From an uncultured Oscillospiraceae bacterium (lineage in GTDB: Bacteria > Bacillota > Clostridia > Oscillospirales > Oscillospiraceae): a stretch of 61,260 nt of DNA. Position 1 is the first letter of the stretch, and each line of letters begins with the position of its first letter. The DNA is taken from NCBI GenBank assembly GCA_904395865.1, contig CAJFNY010000040.1, positions 1-61,260 on the forward strand. The letters run 5' to 3'. The position numbers and the translations under genes are program-made. Shown piece by piece: positions 8,486 through 18,176 of the stretch. Under the pieces are notes generated by a model. It ran no database searches. It saw only the letters and a program-made list of their open reading frames with translations, and was not told the origin of the DNA.

Positions 8486-8704
8486 TCAATTGGCTGCTTC
8501 GCCGGCAGCGATGAACTTGTTGACCTGCTCCAGGAACGCATCCACGTCAATGCCGTGCACCATGCACGCCTCCTCCACGGTCTCACCGCGGGACGACGGG
8601 CAGCCCAGGCAGTGCATGCCGATGGAGAGGAACAGCGGCGCCGTCTGCGGCGCGATGTCGAGAATGTCGCCGATGATGGTGTTTTTCTGGATCTGGATCG
8701 CCAT
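8486..8704 (-). CDS. DUF1858 redox-disulfide domain protein
   Basis: 72 residues, the length of stand-alone DUF1858 proteins (also called hybrid-cluster-protein-associated disulfide domain). The hallmark GMHCLGCPSSRGETVEEAC holds a CxxC pair plus a third Cys. The proposed role is small-protein redox or sulfur chemistry in anaerobes; the partner is unknown. It has its own strong promoter and an AGGAGG ribosome site. Confidence 0.82.
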   Translation of the reverse strand: MAIQIQKNTIIGDILDIAPQTAPLFLSIGMHCLGCPSSRGETVEEACMVHGIDVDAFLEQVNKFIAAGEAAN

Positions 8705-8736
8705 AGGAAGGGACCTCCTGTATCGATTTTTTTCTT

Positions 8737-8765
8737 ATTATATACGGAACGTCGAAAAAAATCAA
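8737..8765 (-). promoter_or_regulatory. Sigma-A promoter of the DUF1858 gene
   Basis: On the minus strand: TTGATT (8760-8765), 17 bases, TATAAT (8737-8742). Confidence 0.7.
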
Positions 8766-8771
8766 GGCAAT

Positions 8772-10931
8772 TCACACACGCTCCAGCGGTACAAGGCGCG
8801 CACGGAACGAGATTCGCCGCGGCGTGGGCATATCGTCGAACTGGATGGCGTATGCGCTGCGGCCGGGGTCCACCTCCAGCACCGTTCCAGCTCCAAAAAC
8901 GGAGTGCCGGACGCGCTGCCCAACTTCGAGCAGCGACGGGTCCGCTTCATCGGCCAGCATACGGCAGGCGCGGTCGATGTACGCCCGGGCCTCGCGGATC
9001 AGCCCTTCACGCGGCGGCGGGCTGTGCTCCAGCAGGCCGTCTGCGATGTCCAGGAGGAAGCGCGAAGGATACCGCGGCGCACCGTCGAAGCCGCAGCCGC
9101 CGGCTTCGGAAAGATACAGCCGGTCCTCAGCTCTCGTCATGGCCACGAAGGCGAGCCGCCGCTCCTCCTCCATGGCAGCCAGCGTCCGCACTTTCCGCGA
9201 CGGGAAGATGCCCTCATTCATGCCGCAGAGAAACACCACCGGGAACTCCAGCCCCTTGGCTGCATGAACCGTCATCATCCGGACCCGGTCGCCGGCCTCG
9301 CCGGCGTCTCCGTTCGTAAACAGCGCCACATGCGCCAGATAGTGCTCCAGATCGGCTTCTTCGCCGCAGGTGGTCTCATACTCGTAAACGGATTGCTTCA
9401 GCTCCGCCAGGTTGTCCAGCCGCTCCTGGCTGCCCTCGGTGCGGAGCATGGCCTCATAGCCGCTGGCATCGAGAACTGCCGAAAGCAGCTCCGAAACCGG
9501 CCGTCCGGCATATGCGTCGGCAAAACGTTCCGTCAGCTCCACCAGCTGCCGCGCGCGGGTGCCCTTGAGCAGATCGGAATCCAGAAGCTCCTGCAGCGCC
9601 TGATAGAGCGTGCAGCCGTGGTCAGCGGCGTATTCCCGCAGAAACGCCATACGCCGCTTTCCCAGATTCCGCCGCGGCGTGTTGGCAATGCGCTGAAAGG
9701 ACAGATCGTCCCGATATGCGATCATCCGCAGATACGAGAGTGCATCCTTGATCTCCGCACGGGCGAAGAACTGCACGCCGCTGTAGATGGCGTACGGCAG
9801 CTGATCCTGCAGGAACTGCTCCTCCAGCGCGCGCGTCACGTAATGGGCCCGATACAGCACCGCCATATCCCGATAGGCAGTCCCCGCCTCATGGAGCCGG
9901 GCGATCTCCCCGGCCACCCAGGCAGCCTCGGTTGCCGCACTCTCGGCGTGGCGGCAGAGCACCGGCGCGCCGCTACCGCGCACGGCCCGCAGCTGCTTCT
10001 CGTACCGGTTGCGGTTCCGTCCGATCAGCGAGTTGGCCGCCGCCAGGATCTCCGGCGTCGACCGGTAATTGTCCACCATCAGGATCGTCCGCGAAGGGAC
10101 GAACTTCCGGTCAAAGTCCAGCAGATACCGGACGTCGGCACCGCGCCACGTATAGATGGTCTGGTCCGGATCTCCGACGATGAACAGGTTTTTATGGTCC
10201 CCGCAAAGGACCTCCATCAGCTGATGCTGAAGGCCATCAATGTCCTGGAATTCGTCGATCATGATGTATTCCAGCCGCTGCTGCCACTTTTCGCGGATGT
10301 CCGGGTGAGTTTCAAAGATGTAGAGCACGAATTTGATAAGATCGTTATAGTCCAGCCCGAAGCATTTTTTCTCCTGATAGAGATAACCGTAAAAGAGAAT
10401 GTCCTTCGGGTCGGAGGCGTCCAGATATTTTTGATGCAGTGCCTCCAGATCCATCTGAATCAACTGCCGATAATAATCCGGCTCCCGATACAGCTTCCGG
10501 ATCTCAAAGTAGTCCCGGGCTTTCGCGAAGGTCATCTCCCGCAGTGTCAGGCCGCGCTCCTCGTAGATCTGCTGCAGCATGGCGTCAATGTCGCTGTTGT
10601 CCAGCACGAGAAAGCTCTTCGGATACTGGACCGCGTGGCTGTCCTCCTGGAGAACGGAAACGCAGAATCCGTGGAAGGTATTGATGTAGCCCGTATCGTG
10701 GTCCCCAGTCAGATTGTGAATCCGCTGCCGCATCTCGTTGGCAGATTTGTTCGTGAATGTGACGCAGAGGATATTCCCTGGCAGGATCCCCAGCTCCTCC
10801 ACCAGATACGCAAAGCGATGCGCCAGAGCCCGCGTCTTACCGGAGCCGGCGCCGGCGATCACCCGGATAAATCCCTCCGTGGCCGTAACCGCCTCCCGCT
10901 GCGACGCATTGAGGCCCTCCAGCAGCTCCAA
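8772..10931 (-). CDS. UvrD/PcrA-family ATP-dependent DNA helicase
   Basis: 719 residues, a superfamily 1A 3'-5' helicase. The visible motifs are Walker A AGAGSGKT (about residues 26-33), FTNKSANEM (Ia), MIDEFQDID (II), VGDPDQTIYTWRGA (III), VDNYRSTPEIL (IV), MTVHAAKGLEFPVV (V) and AFVAMTRAEDRLYLS (VI). The C-terminal VGQRVRHSVFGAGTV is the PcrA-type tail that contacts RNA polymerase in PcrA. The protein acts in repair and in clearing replication or transcription blocks. The start is TTG 10931, just after GGGAAGTG. The length and tail favour a PcrA-like role, but a RecQ/Rep-like paralogue cannot be ruled out. Confidence 0.9.
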   Translation of the reverse strand: MELLEGLNASQREAVTATEGFIRVIAGAGSGKTRALAHRFAYLVEELGILPGNILCVTFTNKSANEMRQRIHNLTGDHDTGYINTFHGFCVSVLQEDSHAVQYPKSFLVLDNSDIDAMLQQIYEERGLTLREMTFAKARDYFEIRKLYREPDYYRQLIQMDLEALHQKYLDASDPKDILFYGYLYQEKKCFGLDYNDLIKFVLYIFETHPDIREKWQQRLEYIMIDEFQDIDGLQHQLMEVLCGDHKNLFIVGDPDQTIYTWRGADVRYLLDFDRKFVPSRTILMVDNYRSTPEILAAANSLIGRNRNRYEKQLRAVRGSGAPVLCRHAESAATEAAWVAGEIARLHEAGTAYRDMAVLYRAHYVTRALEEQFLQDQLPYAIYSGVQFFARAEIKDALSYLRMIAYRDDLSFQRIANTPRRNLGKRRMAFLREYAADHGCTLYQALQELLDSDLLKGTRARQLVELTERFADAYAGRPVSELLSAVLDASGYEAMLRTEGSQERLDNLAELKQSVYEYETTCGEEADLEHYLAHVALFTNGDAGEAGDRVRMMTVHAAKGLEFPVVFLCGMNEGIFPSRKVRTLAAMEEERRLAFVAMTRAEDRLYLSEAGGCGFDGAPRYPSRFLLDIADGLLEHSPPPREGLIREARAYIDRACRMLADEADPSLLEVGQRVRHSVFGAGTVLEVDPGRSAYAIQFDDMPTPRRISFRARLVPLERV

Positions 10932-11065
10932 ACCATTTCACTTCCCTTCGGCCTGATGGAGTCATTATACCACTCCTCAGGGGGAAGCTCAACGCCAAGT
11001 TCCAGCCAGCCGGAAACGCACACCAGGGCCACCGGACGGCGGAACAACGCACGAGCTACAGAAAA

Positions 11066-11093
11066 CCGGCGCCGCAACAAGCTGCGACGCCGG
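11066..11093 (-). terminator. Terminator downstream of TetR gene
   Basis: An 11-bp stem with one mismatch (CCGGCGcCGCA/TGCGaCGCCGG), T tracts on both sides. Confidence 0.7.
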
Positions 11094-11133
11094 CTTTTCC
11101 GTATTCATAATTTGCGGCGGTCGAAGTGTTGCC

Positions 11134-11745
11134 TTACGTTTCCGGAGTCACCAAAATCTCGCGCAGCTGATTGTAGAACAGAATTTCCGGATATTTCGAG
11201 GATCCTGTCTGAATACTTACATGGCGGATTCCCTCCAGCATATACGCCACCATGTCGCAGTCAATATCGCTCCGGAATTCACCGCGCTGAACGCCATGTC
11301 GAAGTATATAAACAAGTAGCTGATGCACGCTTCTGTCATTTGAGGATAAATTATTTCGCATGATTACTTCATCCAGACGTGCAGAAACGTTTCGGCACCT
11401 GATGGAATCATCGCACCATTCCAGAAATACCCCCTCCAGAACGGCTGCGGCCGGATCCGTCTCTGAAAAACGGACATTCATAACTTTCTGTAAATCTTCA
11501 TATTCCACCTGCGCAATGAAGAGCAACATGGCCTCTTTCGAGGGAAAATGGTTAAAAAAAGTGCCGTACGCAATGTCGGCAGTTTCAGCAATCTCATTGA
11601 CGGAAGTCGCATCGTAGCCTTTTGCTTCGATTAGTTGCTGCGCCGCCCGAATGATCGCATACTTTTGATTCTGCTTTTTACGCTCACGTCTGGAGAGGAG
11701 AGCCCGATCCTCTTTGATCTCTCGACCAAAAATGTCAGTAGCCAT
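11134..11745 (-). CDS. TetR family transcriptional regulator
   Basis: 203 residues. The N-terminal helix-turn-helix is at about residues 25-70: IIRAAQQLIEAKGYDATSVN, then IAYGTFFNHFPSKEAML, the TetR recognition-helix signature. The C-terminal ligand domain is not assignable. The gene is more AT-rich than its neighbours. Its target is unknown; the closest genes are the truncated paralogue and possible Cys-rich peptide immediately upstream on the same strand, and a helicase downstream. It has a strong promoter of its own. Confidence 0.88.
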   Translation of the reverse strand: MATDIFGREIKEDRALLSRRERKKQNQKYAIIRAAQQLIEAKGYDATSVNEIAETADIAYGTFFNHFPSKEAMLLFIAQVEYEDLQKVMNVRFSETDPAAAVLEGVFLEWCDDSIRCRNVSARLDEVIMRNNLSSNDRSVHQLLVYILRHGVQRGEFRSDIDCDMVAYMLEGIRHVSIQTGSSKYPEILFYNQLREILVTPET

Positions 11746-11780
11746 AGTTTCGCCGCCTTAATGTTTTGAATGTCGAAATG

Positions 11781-11809
11781 ATTATACCAGCTATCAAAGC
11801 TTTCGTCAA
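11781..11809 (-). promoter_or_regulatory. Sigma-A promoter of TetR gene
   Basis: Minus strand: TTGACG, 17 bases, TATAAT. Confidence 0.75.
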
Positions 11810-11862
11810 GTTGAAAGGCGTGCCTGTTAATTGTCAGCTGCATAACTTCATCTTTCTGAAAA

Positions 11863-11985
11863 TCACGATTTTAGTATTAACAGCTGATAGTAGGCTGTCG
11901 GGCCGCACTGACAGGCGCAGCTCGAGTTTACACAGCCGAAAGCTGCGAGCGTGAATGTGATGCATCGTTTTCTCTCCGCAGCCAC
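11863..11985 (-). other. Possible small Cys-rich peptide, unsupported start
   Basis: This is the 40-codon end of an open frame, with a possible GTG at 11985 but no ribosome site. The peptide contains FTLAAFGCVNSSCACQCGP, with four Cys in ten residues, then TAYYQ. The pattern loosely recalls Cys-rich RiPP precursors of gut Clostridia. It lies directly after a strong hairpin and before a TetR gene. No modification enzyme is nearby. It may equally be read-through of a decayed gene. Confidence 0.2.
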
Positions 11986-11986
11986 A

Positions 11987-12016
11987 GGCGGGCCCCGGAA
12001 GCTTTCGGGGCCCGCC
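11987..12016. terminator. Strong GC hairpin
   Basis: GGCGGGCCCCG/CGGGGCCCGCC, an 11-bp perfect stem with an 8-base loop. There is little T run on either strand. It lies just past the point where homology of the truncated paralogue stops. Confidence 0.55.
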
Positions 12017-12032
12017 GTTTGATGTCTACTGC

Positions 12033-12492
12033 ATGGATAAAAAAACCGCTCCTGCAGAACCGGCGGACGAATGGTTTCTCTCCGATATTGCGGCTGCGGC
12101 TGCAGGAAGTACTGCTGCCGAAGTGGGTTCGTGCACGTCGTCCCGTCGGCAGCTGTCACCAGTGTGGAGCCGGCCTCCAGACAGTAACGCCCCTCGTCCC
12201 CGGCATCAATCCAGGCCTGGCCGCCATTCTGTTGATAGGCATCTCCATGGAGGCGGACCATGTCCTCCAGCGGATAGTAGAACACATCGCCTTCAACAAA
12301 AGGCGCCCCCTGCAGCTCCACGGGCATGCCATTGACGAGCGCCTGCCGCTCCCCCACCCGCAGCGTAATCCCGTACACCGGTTCGTCGGGGCAGAGGGCG
12401 AGCCAATCTGTAACGTCCAGAGACATCTGCGGGAACTGGCAAAGCACCAGAGAGGCTGCCCCCAGCAGCACAGGAACAACCTGCTGCAGCAT
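12033..12492 (-). pseudogene. Truncated paralogue of the 324-residue exported protein
   Basis: The first about 154 residues align with the exported protein at 3663-4637: signal peptide, CPDEPVYGIT, VNGMPVELQGAPFV, FYYPLEDMVRLHGD, LRQQYFLQPQPQYRRE. Homology ends at RPPVLQERFFYPC, where the intact copy continues for about 180 more residues. The frame then runs on through a hairpin to a stop at 11863. It could still yield a secreted stalk-like domain, but it is more likely a decayed duplicate. Confidence 0.6.
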
Positions 12493-12640
12493 ACGAACAC
12501 CTCGATTTCATCAGATGAGCATGGGGGAGCTGCAGGTCACTGCCGGGAATAGACGCGCAGTACAAATTTCCGTCCTTGCCCCTATTGTATAATGTATCTG
12601 CTGGAAGTCAACCTGCGGCGACCGTACAGCAGCCACAAAA

Positions 12641-12668
12641 GCGAGCCCCGGAAAACTCCGGGGCTCGC
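12641..12668 (-). terminator. Terminator after tsf
   Basis: GCGAGCCCCGG/CCGGGGCTCGC stem followed on the minus strand by TTTTGT. Confidence 0.85.
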
Positions 12669-12705
12669 TCAGTTCTGCAGGAATTCTGCGCGATGGCAGG
12701 CGTGC

Positions 12706-13632
12706 TTACTTTTTCAGGCCGGCAGCGGCGGCAACTTCTTCCGCAAAGTTGTCTGCCTTCTTCTCAATGCCCTCGCCCTTCTCGTAGCGGACGAACTTCA
12801 CCAGCTTGATGGAGCCGCCCAGCTCCTTGGCAACGGCCGCAATGTGCTTCTCAACGGAGATCTTGTTCTCCTTGACGAACGCCTGCTGCAGCAGGCAGTT
12901 CTCCTCGTAGTACTTGTTCAGCTTGCCCATGACGATGCCCTCGCGGACCTTCTCGGGCTTGTTGGCCATCTTCGGGTCGTTGGCCATCAGCGCCAGCTGA
13001 ATCTCCTTCTCCTTGTCCAGCGTGGCCTGATCCACGTCAGACTTATCCAGGAAGGCAGGATTCATGGAGGCAACCTGCATGCACAGGTCCTTGCCCAGCT
13101 CCGTCACAGCCTCCGGCGCGATGCCCTCAACCTCCAGATTGACCAGCACGCCGATGCGGCCGCCCATGTGCGTATAGGCGACGCTGACGCCGGTGTCGTA
13201 GCGCGCAAAGCGGCGGATCTGGATGTTCTCGCCGATGACCAGGATCTTCTCCGGCAGAACAGCCTCAACCGTCAGATCGGTGCCGGGATACTTGCATGCC
13301 TTGAGGGCCTCCACGTCGGCAGGCGCGTCGTGAACAATGATGGACGTGATGTCGTTGACCAGCTCCATGAACTTGTCGGACTTGGACGCAAAGTCGGTCT
13401 CCGCATTGATCTCCACAATGGCACCGACGCCATTCTCCACGACGGCATTGACGACGCCCTCAGCGGCAATCCGGCCGGCCTTCTTGGCGGCAGCAGCCAG
13501 GCCGCGCTCCCGCAGCCACTCAACAGCCTTGTCCATATCACCGTCAGAAGCGGCCAGTGCCTTCTTGCAGTCCATCATGCCGACGTTCGTCATTTCGCGC
13601 AGTTTCTTGACATCCATAGCGGTAAAAGCCAT
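12706..13632 (-). CDS. tsf: Translation elongation factor Ts
   Basis: 308 residues. The start ATG 13632 (MAFTAMDVKKLREMTNVGMM) has AGGAGG 9 bases upstream. The N-terminal UBA-like module with TNVGMMDCKKAL and the core block INAETDFASKSDKFMELV, which contacts EF-Tu, are intact. EF-Ts recycles GDP from EF-Tu. The gene follows rpsB, the usual order, with a terminator-like hairpin between the two genes. Confidence 0.97.
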   Translation of the reverse strand: MAFTAMDVKKLREMTNVGMMDCKKALAASDGDMDKAVEWLRERGLAAAAKKAGRIAAEGVVNAVVENGVGAIVEINAETDFASKSDKFMELVNDITSIIVHDAPADVEALKACKYPGTDLTVEAVLPEKILVIGENIQIRRFARYDTGVSVAYTHMGGRIGVLVNLEVEGIAPEAVTELGKDLCMQVASMNPAFLDKSDVDQATLDKEKEIQLALMANDPKMANKPEKVREGIVMGKLNKYYEENCLLQQAFVKENKISVEKHIAAVAKELGGSIKLVKFVRYEKGEGIEKKADNFAEEVAAAAGLKK

Positions 13633-13662
13633 AATACTCTTCCTCCTGTTACTTTTGTAAAA

Positions 13663-13693
13663 GATGCCCGCCCTTTCCGTCCAGGCGGGCATC
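13663..13693 (-). terminator. rpsB-tsf intergenic attenuator
   Basis: A 10-bp stem GATGCCCGCC/GGCGGGCATC followed on the minus strand by TTTTAC. It probably lowers tsf transcription relative to rpsB. Confidence 0.65.
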
Positions 13694-13705
13694 TGGTGGC
13701 GCTAA

Positions 13706-14461
<756 letters not shown>

Positions 14462-14490
14462 AGTATTGTTTCCTCCTAAGTTTCGTTTTT

Positions 14491-14583
14491 CCGCCACCGC
14501 CGGCATCTCCTCCCGCAACCCGAAAACGGGCACGGAACGGGAGGACTCAGGCGGTGTGTGGACTGTTGTGCGTCTACGCACAA
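14491..14583 (-). promoter_or_regulatory. Structured rpsB 5' leader
   Basis: The rpsB transcript leader can form a small hairpin TTGTGCGT/ACGCACAA (14566-14583). It can also form a long branched hairpin: an outer CACCGCC/GGCGGTG stem, a TCCTCCCG/CGGGAGGA stem and a CCCG-TTTT-CGGG tip. Its position and shape suggest autoregulation by S2, as known for other bacterial rpsB leaders; this is inference. Confidence 0.5.
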
Positions 14584-14592
14584 TCCTGGAAA

Positions 14593-14621
14593 ATTATACT
14601 CGATCTTCCGGGAAAACGCAA
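14593..14621 (-). promoter_or_regulatory. Sigma-A promoter of rpsB
   Basis: Minus strand: TTGCGT, 17 bases, TATAAT. Confidence 0.75.
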
Positions 14622-14649
14622 GGGTTTCTTTCGATTTTTTCCGGAGATT

Positions 14650-14931
14650 TCAGCAAAACGGCCGCTTCTTCACCAGCGGCCGGCGAATCTGCTCCAGCGC
14701 CACATCCACGAGGATGATGTCGTCGCCGATCCGCTTGATGCAGGGCCACGGAATGCAGTAGTCATACTCCCGCCCGAACAGCCCCAGGACCTTCCGGGGC
14801 CCCGGCACGATCAGCGCCAGGATCCGGCCGGCCGGCAGCTCCAGCTCAAGATCCGACACATAGCCCAGGCGGTTGCCGTCACAGACGTTAATGACCTCCT
14901 TGCACCGCAGCTCCGAATACTTCTCCTGCAT
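14650..14931 (-). CDS. ylmC: YlmC/YmxH family PRC-barrel sporulation protein
   Basis: 93 residues, with the YlmC/YmxH pattern of a single PRC-barrel: LRCKEVINVCDGNRLGYVSDLEL, then an IPWPCIKRIGDDIILV block. It is found next to sigG in many spore formers, as here, and has no proven function. The gene starts 68 bases after the sigG stop and is likely cotranscribed. Confidence 0.8.
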   Translation of the reverse strand: MQEKYSELRCKEVINVCDGNRLGYVSDLELELPAGRILALIVPGPRKVLGLFGREYDYCIPWPCIKRIGDDIILVDVALEQIRRPLVKKRPFC

Positions 14932-14999
14932 GTCCGCACTCCTTCCCAGCGGCCATACGCCGCTGCAACAGTCTATGCGGATGCGGCGCCTTGCAGCAC

Positions 15000-15779
15000 T
15001 CAGGAAACCGTGATGGCCTTGCGGATTGTACTCAGCGCGTTCTTCTCCAGCCGGGAAACCTGAGCCTGGCTGATGCCCACTTCGCCGGCCACCTCCATCT
15101 GCGTCTTTCCGTCGAAAAACCGCAGGGCAAGGATCCGCTTTTCCCGCGGATTCAGCCGGCCGATGGCCTCCCGCAGCGCTATGCGCTCCACCCAGTGGTC
15201 GTCGGTATTGCGGTCGTCGCGGACCTGATCCATGACCGTCAGCGGATCACCGCCGTCGGAGTAGATCGGCTCATACAGCGAGACCGGCAGGGAGATGGCG
15301 TCCATGGCGTAGACCACGTTCTCCAGCGGAAGGCCCAGCCGGCCGGCAATTTCCTCCAGCGTCGGTTCCCGGTTGTTCTCGGCGATCATCCGCTCTTTGC
15401 ACTGGAGCACCTTATAAGCCGTGTCCCGAATGGAGCGGCTGACGCGGATGGCGCTGTTGTCCCGGAGATAGCGGCGGATCTCGCCGGCGATCATTGGCAC
15501 ACCGTACGTGGAAAAGCGCACCAGCTTCGTCTCGTCAAAGTTCTCGATGGCCTTCAGGAGACCGATGCACCCCACCTGAAACAGGTCATCCGGGTTTTCG
15601 CCGCGGCCCAGGAACTTCTGGATGACCGACAGCACCAACCGCAGATTCCCCTCCACCAGCCGCTGGCGGGCCGCCTGGTCCCCCCGCTTGCTGCGCTGGA
15701 GAAGCTCCATCATCTCATCATTCTTGAGGGTCTTGAGCTTGGACGTGTTGACGCCGCAAATCTCCACTTTTCCCTGCAT
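15000..15779 (-). CDS. sigG: Sporulation sigma factor SigG
   Basis: 259 residues, the forespore late sigma factor. Region 2 reads DDLFQVGCIGLLKAIENFD...FSTYGVPMIAGEIRRYLRDN and region 4 VAGEVGISQAQVSRLEKNAL. The N terminus KVEICGVNTSKLK is the SigG signature that separates it from SigF. It directs transcription of forespore genes such as gpr, which lies 7 kb away. GGAGG lies 11 bases before the ATG. Confidence 0.95.
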   Translation of the reverse strand: MQGKVEICGVNTSKLKTLKNDEMMELLQRSKRGDQAARQRLVEGNLRLVLSVIQKFLGRGENPDDLFQVGCIGLLKAIENFDETKLVRFSTYGVPMIAGEIRRYLRDNSAIRVSRSIRDTAYKVLQCKERMIAENNREPTLEEIAGRLGLPLENVVYAMDAISLPVSLYEPIYSDGGDPLTVMDQVRDDRNTDDHWVERIALREAIGRLNPREKRILALRFFDGKTQMEVAGEVGISQAQVSRLEKNALSTIRKAITVS

Positions 15780-15812
15780 CGTACCGCCTACCTCCGAGAA
15801 CTTCTTTTTGTC

Positions 15813-15840
15813 AGTATTTCCCGGGTGATGGTTTTGATAC
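15813..15840 (-). promoter_or_regulatory. Possible forespore (sigma-F-like) promoter of sigG
   Basis: Minus strand: GTATC, 14 bases, GGAAATACT. It resembles GYWTA-N15-GGnrAnAnT, and sigG is known to be sigma-F dependent in Bacillus. One spacer base is missing, so this is only a candidate. Confidence 0.35.
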
Positions 15841-15850
15841 AGGAAAAAAG

Positions 15851-16080
15851 CGGAAGCGTGCTTCCCCGCTTCCGTTCAGCTTGTCAAATAAGGCTCCTGC
15901 GAGATTTCTTGACGAGCTGTGCCCGAATTTGCGAATTCAAAAAGTTGCAAATTCGGGTTTGATGGAACGCGAAAGGGGACCCTGACGGTCCCCTTTCACA
16001 CGTTCCCTCCCTCCGAATCTCTCGTCCGGTACGGTTTTTCAACAGCCTGAGCGGAAGCGGAGCGATCCCGCTTCCGCTCA
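15851..16080. repeat. Cluster of four hairpins between argD and sigG
   Basis: Four perfect inverted repeats occupy this gene-free 340-base gap: CGGAAGCG pair (15851-15874), CCCGAATTTGC pair (15922-15957), GAAAGGGGACC pair (15971-15997) and a 13-bp TGAGCGGAAGCGG pair (16048-16080). The last, just after argD, is the likely arg operon terminator. The first ends in TTTTTT on the minus strand and could be a back-up terminator. Confidence 0.6.
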
Positions 16081-16116
16081 ATCGTGCGTGCATCCGGTAC
16101 CCTCTGGTGTCCGCGA

Positions 16117-17295
<1,179 letters not shown>

Positions 17296-17315
17296 ACCGA
17301 TTCGCACTCCTCTCA

Positions 17316-18164
17316 TCAATAAAACAGTGTGCCGTTGCCCTGATCCGAGAACATCTCCAGCAGAATGGCATGGGGCTTTCGGCCGTCGATGATGACCGCC
17401 TCCTGAACGCCCTTAGCAATGGAGTCCACACAGCAGGCGATCTTCGGCAGCATGCCGCCGGAAATGACGCCCGCCGCCACCAGCTTCGGCACGCTGCTGA
17501 TTTTCACCTCGTGGATCAACGTGGACTCGTCGTTTCTGTCCATCAGCAGGCCGGGGATATCCGTCAGGGAGACCAGCTTGCAGGCGCCCATGGCAATGGC
17601 GATGGCGGCCGCAGCAGTATCGGCGTTGATGTTATACGTATGGCCGGCACTGTCGGCGCCGATGGTCGCAACGACGGGGATCATCCCGCTTTCCAGCGCC
17701 TGCACAATCGGGAATGGCTCCACGCGGACGATGTCACCCACCATGCCGAGATCCTGCTCCGTATGACGGCGGCACTGAATCATCCCGGCGTCCACACCGC
17801 ACAGGCCGATGGCACGTCCGTTGCGCGCGCAGAGCCGCGCCACCAGGTCTTTATTGATCTTCCCGGCCAGCACCATCTGCACCACTTCCATGGTGGCCTC
17901 GTCGGTGTACCGCAGGCCGCCGACAAACCGGGATTCCAGGCCCAGCCGCTCCAGCAGCCGATTGATCTCAGGCCCGCCGCCGTGCACCAGCACGGTTCGG
18001 ATCCCCAGCATGTTCAGCAGGATGATGTCCTCCATGACCGCGTCCTTGAGCCGCTCATCCACCATGGCGTTTCCGCCGTATTTGACGACGACCGTTTTTC
18101 CCGTATACTTCTTCATATACGGCTGCGCTTCGGTCAGCACGTCCGCAATGGTCCGCTCGTTCAC
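17316..18164 (-). CDS. argB: Acetylglutamate kinase
   Basis: 282 residues, amino-acid kinase fold. It phosphorylates N-acetylglutamate. KYGGNAM (the phosphate-binding Lys-Gly-Gly) lies near residue 29 and VLVHGGGPEIN near residue 59; NINADTAAAAIA and TDIPGLL complete the ATP site. The N-terminal extension (MNERTIADVLTEAQPYM) is typical of hexameric, arginine-inhibited forms, so feedback control is likely. It lies 12 bases after argJ. Confidence 0.95.
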   Translation of the reverse strand: MNERTIADVLTEAQPYMKKYTGKTVVVKYGGNAMVDERLKDAVMEDIILLNMLGIRTVLVHGGGPEINRLLERLGLESRFVGGLRYTDEATMEVVQMVLAGKINKDLVARLCARNGRAIGLCGVDAGMIQCRRHTEQDLGMVGDIVRVEPFPIVQALESGMIPVVATIGADSAGHTYNINADTAAAAIAIAMGACKLVSLTDIPGLLMDRNDESTLIHEVKISSVPKLVAAGVISGGMLPKIACCVDSIAKGVQEAVIIDGRKPHAILLEMFSDQGNGTLFY

Positions 18165-18176
18165 AACCGTCCCCCC

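Noticed and set aside
7950..11363. A 1137-codon open frame on the plus strand
   Set aside because: It lies opposite the helicase and trmK genes and is a GC-driven antisense frame without any recognisable domain.
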